Notes under the pieces: generated by a model | Told to the model about the DNA's origin: nothing | The model's input: only the letters and a program-made list of their open reading frames with translations | Database searches by the model: none | Translations under genes and position numbers: made by a program | Part shown: positions 33,501-45,500 of the stretch, piece after piece | Numbering within the stretch: position 1 is the stretch's first letter | Layout: every line of letters begins with the position of its first letter | From: Prostheceraeus crozeri | Taxonomy: Eukaryota > Platyhelminthes > Polycladida > Euryleptidae | DNA: 64,000 bases | Assembly (NCBI GenBank): GCA_907163375.1 | Contig: CAJQUW010005534.1 | Span: forward strand, 248,001-312,000 | Direction of reading: 5' to 3'

Positions 33501-36500
33501 CCAATTATACACAAAACATTAAACATGAATTTAAAAAAAATAATGATGAAATAATATATTCACCAATACAACGAGTGGTTTGGTATACAAAAGAAATGCT
33601 TTTCAAGTAAACCTGGCGAACTTTTAAACCAAACGAGCTATTATAAGATGACAACTTTCTTTGAAAACAAAATCGTTTTCTCTAATTCCTAGTCCCGTTA
33701 CAAGTAGAACGCATAATAAAACAATTGGCAAGTGGATGACCTTTTGATATTTTCACAGTTTTGTGAATGAGTCTGATACACACTTTGTCCAACATAACAC
33801 ACAAGCTAGACTTAGAAGTCACAGCTGCCCAGCGACGAACGATGCGATCAAGCTGTTCGAGTTTTTTAAAATGAGATTGTTTTATATTACAAATGATAGG
33901 CCAACAAAAGGATATTTGAGACAAAACCAAGCCAATATAAGATTTCCAAACAATGTAAAACCTTGCCAAACATAATAGAATAAATTTGCTGCAGGATTCA
34001 GACATTTCCTCCGTTTGCATGGACAGTCGAATGAAATCATGAGAAGATGGACGCTCACAGGTTTCATACAGCTATCTTTATATTTCGTTATCGTATTTGC
34101 TATGATGAAATTGTCTAGCCTTTTACAGGTTTTTTTCAGTTTTTTTTCAAATTAGTCCTAAATAAAGCCAATTTAGTCTCATTCGTACTCAACTTAGTTC
34201 AACACGCAGTAAAATTAGTCCGAAGATCAATGAATGCAGTCCCAAGTGCAGTTAGCTAATCTAGTCTCGCAGGCATTCAAATTAATCCATTTTTTCATAA
34301 TCATGTTTGACTTAAAAAACGATTACATTGTGAGTTTGAGTGATTCTCGACATTATTAGGCATTTGCGCTAACTGCTAGTTACCTTACCTCGTCCTAGAT
34401 TTGATATGCACAGTTCTCTATTGAAATAAATGAAGTTATGAGTTAAATGAAGAACAAACAACAGTTCGCAATCCTTCTTTTATTTAGCATCACAAACTCA
34501 CAACAAACAACTACTAAGGATCTAATATGTGTTAGCAAGAGCGTACGCATTTGAAATGTGACATAGTAATCAGTTTTATTTTCTCACCGCTTGATTACAC
34601 AACGAGGCTGAACATGTGTCCATCTCAATTATTGCACTGAGTTGCGCTGATGGCTTGAAGAGCTTCTACTGCAAAGTCACAGAGTAAGTTCCTACGATGC
34701 TGTGAAATACTCATCGAAGTTGCTCGATGAAGCATGCCTGTTCTTCGCAAGCTGACGCTTCACATCAGACTTGAATGTTGAAACTAATTCCTCAATCGGA
34801 TTGAGAAGTGGCGAAGGAAATGAAATGCCATGATTCTGCCTCAAATCAACCTCACTCGAACATTTGCGGACAGGAGCATTATCAAACACAAATGTTGCGA
34901 CTCCTCTACAAGGGCACTGCATTTTTTTAGAAATGCTTTGAACTGCACATGAGTAATTCGATCGTGGAATTCATAGTACAGTGATCTGAGAGATGGCATA
35001 CCTGCTATAACATTGAGGTAATTGCCCGTTGACGATGTTTTGTTTATAATAGCCGGCTTACGAACACGCACGTGAACGACTTCTGGAGCGCGAACACCGA
35101 ATGTTAAAATTAGTCTCGCCGATGTAGAATCTGGCCATTTGAGGTCCTTCACAACGGAGCTAACGTGCCCACACTATCCTTTTTTCTTTAGTGTCATCAC
35201 GATTACGATCCGATAGTTGTATCTGCAAAGCTTTCATGGAATATTTCAAACCATCGAGATGACGATCTACTTTAGCCGTCGATGTATTTTCCAGTTTCCA
35301 AGCGAAACTGATTCATAGTTGATCCAGAGCCATCGTAGGATTGTTCTCGAGCATGCTGCCGAGGACAGCCCTGAATTTACTGGGAGCTTACTTGGATGAA
35401 CAGCCTTGCTTTGTTTCAGGAGAATGATATTTGTTGACTATGCTTTTCAGTGTCCTGATATTTATCTGCAAATTCTGGCAAATCACTTCCACTTCTATGC
35501 TACGACTAAGTATTTATAACTTCTGTAAGTGTTCGCGTGAAATTTTGGCGTACCCTCCGCGTTCCATCTTGGAATGATGGAAGAATGATCCTTGTCTTAG
35601 CAAGCAGTGTCAGCGCTAAATGGCAAATATGACGATGAGATTTAGCTTGATGAATAAGATGAACGCCATATCGGACACTCTTCAAAATCGTTTCAGATGG
35701 CTCAGTTGTTGACTTTGAACTTGCTTAGCACTCGATCACTTGAGTGAAGACTAAAGACGCCTTCACACTAGCACGACAACGATAAAATCGTGACGATATT
35801 TCATTTTATCGTTCAGTTCCACTATTCACATTGTAAATTTTATCGTTGAAAAAATCGGGCTAATGTGAACAACAGCAATGTTTCACATGCAGAGCGCTTT
35901 TTTTCAATTTGTCGCTATGGTTAGCGTTAACGTTATCGGTCTAATGTGAATGCGCCTTAAAGATTGACCTTTTGAAGAGCTACGCTCAAACTTAGTTAAC
36001 ATAAAAGGATTGTTTAAATCACATCTTAGATGAGTTGATGTAACTATCAGATAGCGTGACTGTCTTATAATGCCGAAAGTCACTCTTAAACTCATATCTA
36101 ATCGCTTGTCTATTAAGTGAAATATGATTATGAAAAAATGGATTAATTTGACCGCTTGCGGTATTAAATTAACCTATCTTATGACTAAATTCATTGCACT
36201 TTGGACTAATTTCACTGCACTTTGGACTAATTCGCATTTATCAGTTCCATCACCAAATTTTGCTATTTTCTCAAATCGACATTGAATAAAGACTCCTTAA
36301 AATTGAATCGGAGACAAATCCTAGATGCGTTATCGACGAAGGCATATACGTTTATAACGCGTAATCAATATTTGTTTTTCAAACACAATTTGACACAACA
36401 TTATATAAAATTTTAGTTTTTCCCAAAAACTCTCCAGTTTAACCTACCTTTCAAGGTACTGGGCAGGTGAAACGGTTGCTTCATCAAATATGTCTAGTTT

Positions 36501-39500
36501 CCTTTTCCTGTCGTTTTGTCCTTCAAAGTTCTACTCATACTTTGCACTTTAGATGACGATTGTTTTGTCAGTTTCCTTATATATTCCCACAAGCAGCGAT
36601 CTACATCATTTGATAACATTGATGCGTTAGTCAATCTGTCAAGGAAGTTGATCAGTAAGTATCTTACGCGTATTTTCAATGAAATAGAATCGATCTGGTG
36701 CTAACTGCATATACGCTCGTAATAGAAATCTTTTGGGATGATTTTTTCTGCAGTGTTGTAGAAACTTTACCACTGCAGAAGTATTGAAGTCTCATTGTCT
36801 TAGACTCGTGTCATATCAGTAAGATATTCAATCTAGCATTCAATGAATGTCAACAGAATTTCAACTTAAATGCGTCAATTAACCTAAAAAACAACCTAAT
36901 AAAATAATAACCAATCAACCCAAATAACTCAACTGAACATACTAGAGAATGCTTAATCTGAGTTTTCATTGGCAATGATTGAAGACCACTGGTGTCAATT
37001 TTGTGTGTGCTAAGCAATAATTTACAAGAATTCAAGATGTGTATTTTCTAACTGTGATCGATCTGTTTGAAATTGAAACTTATAGAAAGCCAACCCTTAG
37101 GCGTTTCAAATCCTGATAGTGATAAAAATATCTTTTTATTTCTAGAATCATGACGTTTCCTAATCGCAAATACTTAAAGAATATTTTATTTAATGAAGGC
37201 GTTACGTGTAGATGGAAAGTTGCTTGAGGAAGGAATTAAAGTGTTGATTCACTAGTTCTGTACTCATCTTCATAGTTGTCTATCCTAACAAAAGTTGCAT
37301 CGTTGAGCAAGAAATGCAATGGTTTGGTAAACATTATCAAATCGCATTACAAAGATTGGTCTCGGGTTAAAGAGCTTTGCTTTATCACGCTTACTTTCTC
37401 AGTGTTTATGACAATTCCGTCTGTAGTTTGTTTTATGATGCAATCTTGTGAAGGACATATTACAGATCTCCATCAACATATGAAGACGTAATTGAAAGAA
37501 TGGAATTTAATGAATCATAAGAGAGACTATGCAGTCAGACAAGATGTGAAGTAGCCTTCAAAAACAGGAAAATAGTCAAGATATGAATGTTATTTGTTAA
37601 GAGACATTTCATTCAACTTTTAAACATTAAGCGATGAAAGATTAAATGATAGTGAAGTGATCAAGATATATTACATACTCAAAAATAAATCATTACTTAA
37701 TTGAATCAGAAAGCCTTCATCGCACACGAGTCTTACAAGATGCGGGTGCAACAGTAACAATAGATGTGCAAATATCGTCTTGAAAATTGATCTTGTTCGA
37801 ATCCTCGTCGATGTCACATTGTTAGCAGCACTTAAGCGCGTCATTAGACAGTCACGGAGGGCCGTCCGTTTATGCCATCATCAGAAGATGGCTTATGTCT
37901 GAAGATTTTTCCGTCTGATTATAGTTTATCTGGAATTTGAAGTCGAAGCGAAGGAAAAAAATCACTCATATTTCAGCTTGGTCTCTCAAAGTCACAATTG
38001 TAATTGAATCTAATTGTGATTGTTGCTAAAAATTCTTAAGACTTTCCTTTTTGATATCCGTCAAACATTTGGGATATTTTTCATGACCATCCGTTTCTAG
38101 GGACACGTTTTATTGGGATAGCGTCACAAATGTTTCGCATTTGTCTATGAACGAGACAAGTTTTATCGACCAACAGTGACAGTTTCAAGTCGACAGTAGA
38201 AATTTAGAACTGAAGAGCCGCAATATTGGCAACCATAATCGAGTAAAATTGTTGAATGGAAACATTTCCACTATTTACTTGAAATTGATGAGCCGTTGTT
38301 AATCTGAGTTTGCCGCTCTTACTCGGATAAGTGCCGCTGTTGGCCGATAAAACGTGCGTGACACAGCATTAATATGCAACGGATATCATCTTGCAACAGT
38401 GATTTCACATCAAAACAAGCACCAGAGCTGTGGATTTGAAGGTCGACAATGATTTGAAGGTCGCTCATGAGCGTTTTTAAGCTAGTGGTATCACATGAGA
38501 TAAAATTGCTCATTGTTTTCATTCTTCATAGATGACAAAAGATTCTGAGTGCATTTTTCATTAAATATGTATTTACCTTTAATTTCTCATTTGTCATATC
38601 ATCTTGCAACAGTGATTTCATATCAAAACAAGCACCAGAGCTGTGGATTTGAAGGTCGACAAAATAAATCCAAAAGTTTATACATACAAAAAATTCGAAA
38701 CGATATTGGAGCAAAAAGTGAACCAAGGTTTTTTAGCAAGCAGTGGAAATCAGAGAAACCGATGAGAGAATTCCGATGGTGTCCGGCGCTCTAAGTCAAA
38801 TAGAGGTCTTGCTTTTTGGCTTCTACTAAGGTTTACGAGCATACACTGCTTTTTACGAAGCGATGTATTTTAAAGATGTATCGGGGCTGAAAACGTTTAA
38901 GAAATATTATGAATAAACAATTAATGTTTTGCGATGAATCTAATTAAATATAGAAACATTTTGGTGTAATTTTGGGAAATATATAGTGATATAATTCAAA
39001 TTTACAGATAATTACAGATTAATTACAGATAATTACAGATAATAATGATACATATATTGAATTTGATTATATTTATTTTTCATATTTTGAAAATTGTTTT
39101 ATATATTCATATTTAAAAATGTTAGTGTGGTATATCATTAGCTATCTTCAGGACATAGATTTTCAAGTAACATACATGCAGTTTGAAATTTGTTTCCTAT
39201 TTAAATGCATTATGTCCTAATTATTTCACTCCGTGAATATGGATAGATAAATGTGCGAAGCACCGGTATAAATATTTTCTCGATCAAATGGTTTTCTAAA
39301 GTTGCTTTTAATTTCTCTAGTTTTGAAATCAAGTCAAATTATCGCTCATTTGAAAAATATCACCTTAAGTTATCAAAAATTGATCGCGATTTGCTTTTTT
39401 ACATAATTTATTTGATATATATATTAAATGTTTTTATGTATTACTTTTCCATATCTGCATATATGTTCACTGACCTTTTTGTCAACCACGCTAGTGCATG

Positions 39501-42500
39501 TGTTGATATGAAATCACTGTTGCATTTAGATATCCGTTGCACATGTATGTTGACTTAAGCACACATTTTACAAATACCGCTGATTGAAAAGTTTGTGACG
39601 TTGTTCCAATGAAATGTGTCCGAGAACTTGATAATTTTTGTGACATTGATACCCAGACATTTTGAATCTCCACTGAAAAATTTGTAATTGAATTTTCCAC
39701 AGATAAATGTTGGCGATATCGGTGACATTACCAAAGTTCGTTTGAGCCATGACAATTCTGGAGATAGCCCTGGTTGGTATGTGGGAGAAATGCTTATGAC
39801 TGACATGGCAACACAAGAGCAGCTCAAATTCCGGTTTGACCGGTGGTTATCCAAAGATCACGATCATGGAGAGACGTGTCGAGAACTTCCGGCTATCAGG
39901 CCTGGAGAGAATACATCGGCAGGTGAGTTTACTAAATGACAGATAGCATTAATTTGGTTGGATATTCTGACCCTTGTACAAAATTTAGTGATGTTAAATT
40001 TCTGGTTATTATTGCTGTGTGTCTATTACCGGAAAATTATTACCCTTTACAACTATAGTACTGTGTAACCCACGGAGACAACTCCCAAGCCATTTTGATG
40101 ATCATTGTTATATCATTATATGAATATTAAAATGTCATGTTCCACCAAAGCACATGAATGAACCGATAATAATAATAATAATAATTCCTTTATTTTTATC
40201 CCGCTTTACAAAAAGTCTCAAGCGGCTATGCATTAAGCACATTACAAAAGAATAATGTTTTCAATAGTTTTTTAAAAGTTGCAAGTGAGGTTGCTGAGCG
40301 AATATTGTAAGGCAACTTATTCCATACCATAGCTCCGAAAACAGAAAATCTCCTATCACCATGCGCTACATTTGATGTTTTTATCTGTGATAGTGACAAA
40401 TCATCATGATTTCTAAGACCAGATCGTGATGGTTGATAGACCGTAAGATCTTTGATTAAGTAATCAGGAGCTAACCTATGAAAGCATTTCCATACAAGAA
40501 GACATACCTTGTATTCAATTCGTTTGCGAACAGGAAGCCAATGGAGCTTATTCATCATTTCAATTACATGCATGTCCGTCTTTCTACAATCTAATATTAG
40601 TCTTGCTGCCCAGTTTTGAATTATTTGTAATTTGTGCAGTTGACATTGTGGTGCCCCAATGAGTAGTGAGTTGCAATAGTCCAAGGAGGAAGTAACAAAA
40701 GCATGAATAATTGTTGTCAATAATTCAGTATTCAGTAACTTCGCAATCGGTTGTAATCTCCTTAGATGAAAAACACCTTTTCTGCACATTGTTGCTACTT
40801 GATCTTCAGTCGTCAAATTTTGATTAATTACCACTCCAAGATTTCGTACCCGCTGTTTTACTGGGATCAGGATTTTCCCAACTGTCACCGACGTAATAAT
40901 GGATTTTTTAAGTTGTTGACGTGATCCAATAACCATAACCTCACTTTTATCATCATTGATTTTTAAATTATGATGAAACATCCAACTCCTGATAGCTGTT
41001 ATACATTCTTCTATTTTTCTGACGGCGTTCAATTGTGATGAATAATCAGGGGGAAAGGTAATATACAACTGGTGATCATCAGCATATCCATGAATTTTAA
41101 TATCCATAAATTTCGAAACGACATGATACAGAGAAGCTATACTCAGTACAAACAGAATGGGCCCCAAGCAACTTCCCTGACGAACCCCATGAGTCATTCC
41201 ATAAGAACTAGAAATGTTGCCACCAATGCGGATAACTTGACTTCTTGATGATAAATAAGATTGAAACCATTTCATACATATACTTTCTAACCCGGCTGAT
41301 CGCAAAACAGAAAGTAGCTCTATGTGTGAAACTGTATCAAACGCGGCCGAATTATCCAAAAGAACAAGAATACTCAACTTTCTTTCATCCATTCCTTTAA
41401 GAAGATCCGATTGAACCTTTAATAAGACTGTTTCCGTGCTGTGGTTTTGTTTATAAGCTGAATTCAGTTGCGGTACAAAGTCTATTTTGGAAACATGATC
41501 ATTTAACTGTTTGACAACAATACGTTCAGTTATTTTCGAGATGAAACAGAGATTACTAACAGGTCTGAAGTTATCCGGTGTTCGAGACTTTTTCAGATCT
41601 TTTATCAATGGTGTAACAGATGCAGTTTTCCATTTATTTGGAAAGACACCACTATTCAATGAACGATTTACAATTGACGTAATTATGGGAGCGAAAGTAT
41701 TGACACACTTCTTTACTAACCATGTTGGACATGGATCAAGAATACAATGCTTATTTGGTGCTTCCATAATAAGACAACGAATTTCATCGATACTAACTTC
41801 ACGGAAAGAAGTCAAAGTATTCGAGGCTGTAGGAACAACGCCTTCGTCTCTCTCTTGACATTGCGTTTGATTTCGCATGGTCTCTAGCCAAGAATTTATG
41901 CGACAGATTTTGTTTTGAAAATATTCCCCCATTTCATCTGGCGAGCAATCAGGATCAGAACACTTAGAAATCTCGGCAGTACAGCTTCTGACTAACTGGA
42001 ATAATTTTCGTTGATTCCCAATAGCTTGTTCAAATTGAGTTTCATAATATCTCTTTTTAGCGATAGATAGTGCATCACGATACAATACTTGTTTGGTTTT
42101 GAAATCATCTAAATTGATTTGTACTTTGTTCTTCCGATAGCGTCTTTCTGCCTTTTTTCATTTCTCTTTTTGATTCTCTTAATGAATTTGTAAACCATTT
42201 TTTGAAGGTCGTATAATTTTATATCTGGATTGAAGTGGTGCATTTCTTTCTATTACGTCTTTAACGACATCATCATAAAGATCAACTAAGGAATCCAGGT
42301 CAGCGCTTGATGCGATTTTATTTTCGAATTCAACTGACAAATCAAGTTCTATTTTTTCAAAATCAACAGACTTCCATGATCGATATTCAATTCTTTTCTT
42401 TTCCCATTTAGGTTTTTCAGGTGCAGATACAGTGATGTTTAGAATATAATGATCGGAGAAAAGTTCTCCTTGAGAGCATTCAGTAACTTGAATAGGGTCG

Positions 42501-45500
42501 CTTTTTCGAACCAGAACAAGGTCTAAAGTTGAGGCACTTGCGTGAGTAGGGAAATCAACAATATTTTCAAAACTGAATGTTGCGCAAGCATCATGCAATT
42601 TTTGTCTATCAGATGATTGATTCAAATTGAAATCTCCCATAATAATAAGATTGGTGTTGTAGGAATACTTGCCCAAGATTTCAATCAAGTCAACGAGGAA
42701 TTGCGAAATGGATTTATCTGGAGGGCGATAGATGATAATTATACATACATGAAATCCAAAACTTGAAAGATCAAGTTTCCAAATATAATACTCAAATGAC
42801 GCTACTCCCTCTGCATTCAGTCTCTTTGGATTGAATGAAGAGCGGCAAACAAGTGCTGTACCACCACCTCGTTGTCCTTTTCTTTCATGAGAATCACATA
42901 AGGAATAACCAGACGGAGTCATTTCTTTTCTTACAAAATTATCGTGATCACAGATCCACGTTTCTTTCACAAAGTCTTTCACAAATGTCCACTGCTTTGT
43001 TCCTCACTGATCGAGCGTTTAAACAGCTTATTTGAATCTTGTGTTTCTTGGTATCCTTCGTATCAACAGGAATGGCATGAGTACCACTAGAAATCCCTTT
43101 GACAACTCTTGGAAATTTTGATGCTGTATTATTTGGAATTGAAGGTCTTTTTTATGCCGTGATATTACAACTGGTATATGCTGGACGTAAATGCCAAAGT
43201 ATTTGAGCTTTCGTTTGGTAATTCTATTGATACATACACATGGCTTATTTTGCAAATTAAGTATTTCATTTCGATTATAATGCATTCTATCCATGATTCT
43301 ACGAATATCACATTGGATATATGATTAAGCAAAATAGCATAGATAGCCACAGTTATATGGTATTGAGATAACTGCTTGCTTATCCGACCGTCAGCGACGA
43401 AGCTATCCGATCGAATCCGATGAGACGAAGCTTCACGTAAAAATGCAAATGGCATAATACAGCATCCGTTGAACTTTTTGTCTCGATTTCACTGGATTAC
43501 CGGATGTGTAGTAAAAACAAAGCTGTATATGAATATATTTTTGAATGTGTTTATTGAAATTTCACTAAAGTAACAAGATAAATTCATGAGATGCCTTTCA
43601 ACAGAGTTGATCTATTTATGTTTTAGTATTGAATTATCACATATCAGTGCACACTGGTGATTGTTACAACGCTGGTACAGATGCTAATGTTTCTGTCATT
43701 CTCATGGGGGACAAAGGAGATACAGGGCTTCGTCCAATTTGGAAATCTATACCAACAAAGGAGAACTTGTTCCAGAAAGGAGATGTAAGGCCCAGCACAT
43801 TTAAAAGTCTGTTTGAAAGCTCTAAAAATGTCCTATTTTTCATGCAGGTGGATAACTTCATCATCGAAGCTGTAGATCTCGGACGCATAAGGAAAATGAT
43901 GATTGCACATGATGGAATGGGTCCTGGTTGTGGCTGGTTTTTGGAAAAAGTAATTGTCAGGGATAGTGATAGACCAGATGCTTCAACCTATATCTTCATG
44001 TGCAACACGTAAGTTTCTAAGAATCAGCTGATGCAGATTACGTGTATTATTTCAACTTTTAAAATGAAAATCACGGATCCAGGGAGACCTGTTTTTCTTA
44101 AAGAATTATAAATTATAGAGAACAAGTACCGTATATACGGAAAGAATCCTTTATTCTGGAAGAGATAGGTCAAATCTCAAATTTTGATAGACAAACAGAG
44201 AAGTATTTACCAAACGTGTAAGTGCCCATGCATCACCTAGCAATAGCTGAATTTTGAAATTCATATTGCAGGTGCATCAGCTATAATGACTGTTTGTCCC
44301 TTCTAAAACTGGGGTCTGCATTTTCGAAACTCTTTCGTTGAAAAGTCTTGATCTTCAAACAAAACATTTGCTGTCGTTATATCGTCAACGGCTATAGCTT
44401 AAATCACTATTTGTAGGTGCTTTGAATATTTTAGATTACTGTGAAGTGATGTTAAATAACATCACAAATTTTCATGTCTACAGCGTGTTGAGAGGAAATA
44501 GTATTATCTGAATGAAATAATAGGAAGACGGCAAAAGTTCACATATTTCTAATAGTGGAGGAAATTCTTGTTTTGCATATTCTTCACGAAAAAACACGCA
44601 TCGTAAAATATTTCAAATATGCATTAAAATTGCACTCTTTCATCGGAAGTAGAGGTACCATTAGTTTGTGATTCCAACATAGACAAGTAGAATTGAAAAC
44701 TTCGCTACTGACTTCTGTAAGCTCATGAGCGTTTTTTAAGCTAGTGGTATCACATGAGATAAAATTGCTCCTTGTTTTCATTCTTCATAGATGACAAAGG
44801 ATTCTGAGTGCATTTTTCATTAAATATACATTTACCTTTCATTTCTCATTTGGCATTCAAATACAGCTATAGTACAAGAATTGAGTGTAAATTTGCTTGA
44901 TTGATGTAACTTTTATTAGACATAATTTTTTGGATGTTTTCCGATTGAATGTCTGGTGTACTGTGCTCTTCACATAGAAAAAGTTATGCAGTTTCAATAT
45001 AATATCCATGATGCTGATCATAATATAGTAATCACAGCACTCATGCAAGGCTTGCATGAGTTTTCTCATTAAAATGGTTTGAACTTTTGAGTAAAAGAGA
45101 GTTCTGATCAAGATCAGCAATGTCGTCTGGGAAATAAGCAAAAATACTCTATTTTGGTATTTCAACTAGACCTATTTTGAAAGGGAAATTCAACCGTACC
45201 AGTGAACAGGGTGAAGATGCCTTGGTTTGACAGTGTAAGTTTGTTGTGGGAAGAACCAAGTAAGCAGATGTTCAGTTCAAAAATATCATTTTCTCTGTAC
45301 GTGATATATTTCGATCTATACTCATAAATCATCATCAGACAAATGAATCATAGCTTAAGTAGACAAATAGATCAAAGATGTAAGCGAAGTAACATAGAAT
45401 TGATACTAGTGGCAAGCAAAGGCAAAGTCTATAGCTAGGAAAGAGATAGCATAGAATAATTGAAACAGATTTTACTGGATTACAATTTACCGGCAGTAGA

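Larger units (their letters stand above)
34150..36232 (-). mobile_element. Degenerate Tc1/IS630-like transposon with long inverted ends
   Basis: The ends are inverted. A 38-bp block at 34278-34315 matches the reverse complement of 36113-36150 with only a few mismatches. Outside it both ends carry repeated AATTAGTCC-type motifs out to about 34150 and 36232. A decayed transposase lies between them on the minus strand. A 203-bp MITE has inserted at 35755-35957. The outer limits are approximate. The element sits in intron 3 of the host gene. Confidence 0.6.
40167..43240 (-). mobile_element. CR1/L2-type LINE, 5'-truncated
   Basis: Minus strand. The 3' end is a short AAT-type microsatellite (40167-40185, read as ATT repeats on the minus strand), as in CR1/L2 elements. 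Before it come RT, endonuclease, and a decayed upstream segment with QISCLNARSVRNKAVDIC, the usual start of the endonuclease domain. Frames change at about 42975, 42200 and 42135, so it is not autonomous. It is inserted in intron 4 of the host gene, opposite to the gene. Confidence 0.82.

Noticed and set aside
37790-37880. SINE-like segment with TGTTCGAATCC
   Set aside because: A single B-box-like match without an A box, repeat partner or tail in the window.
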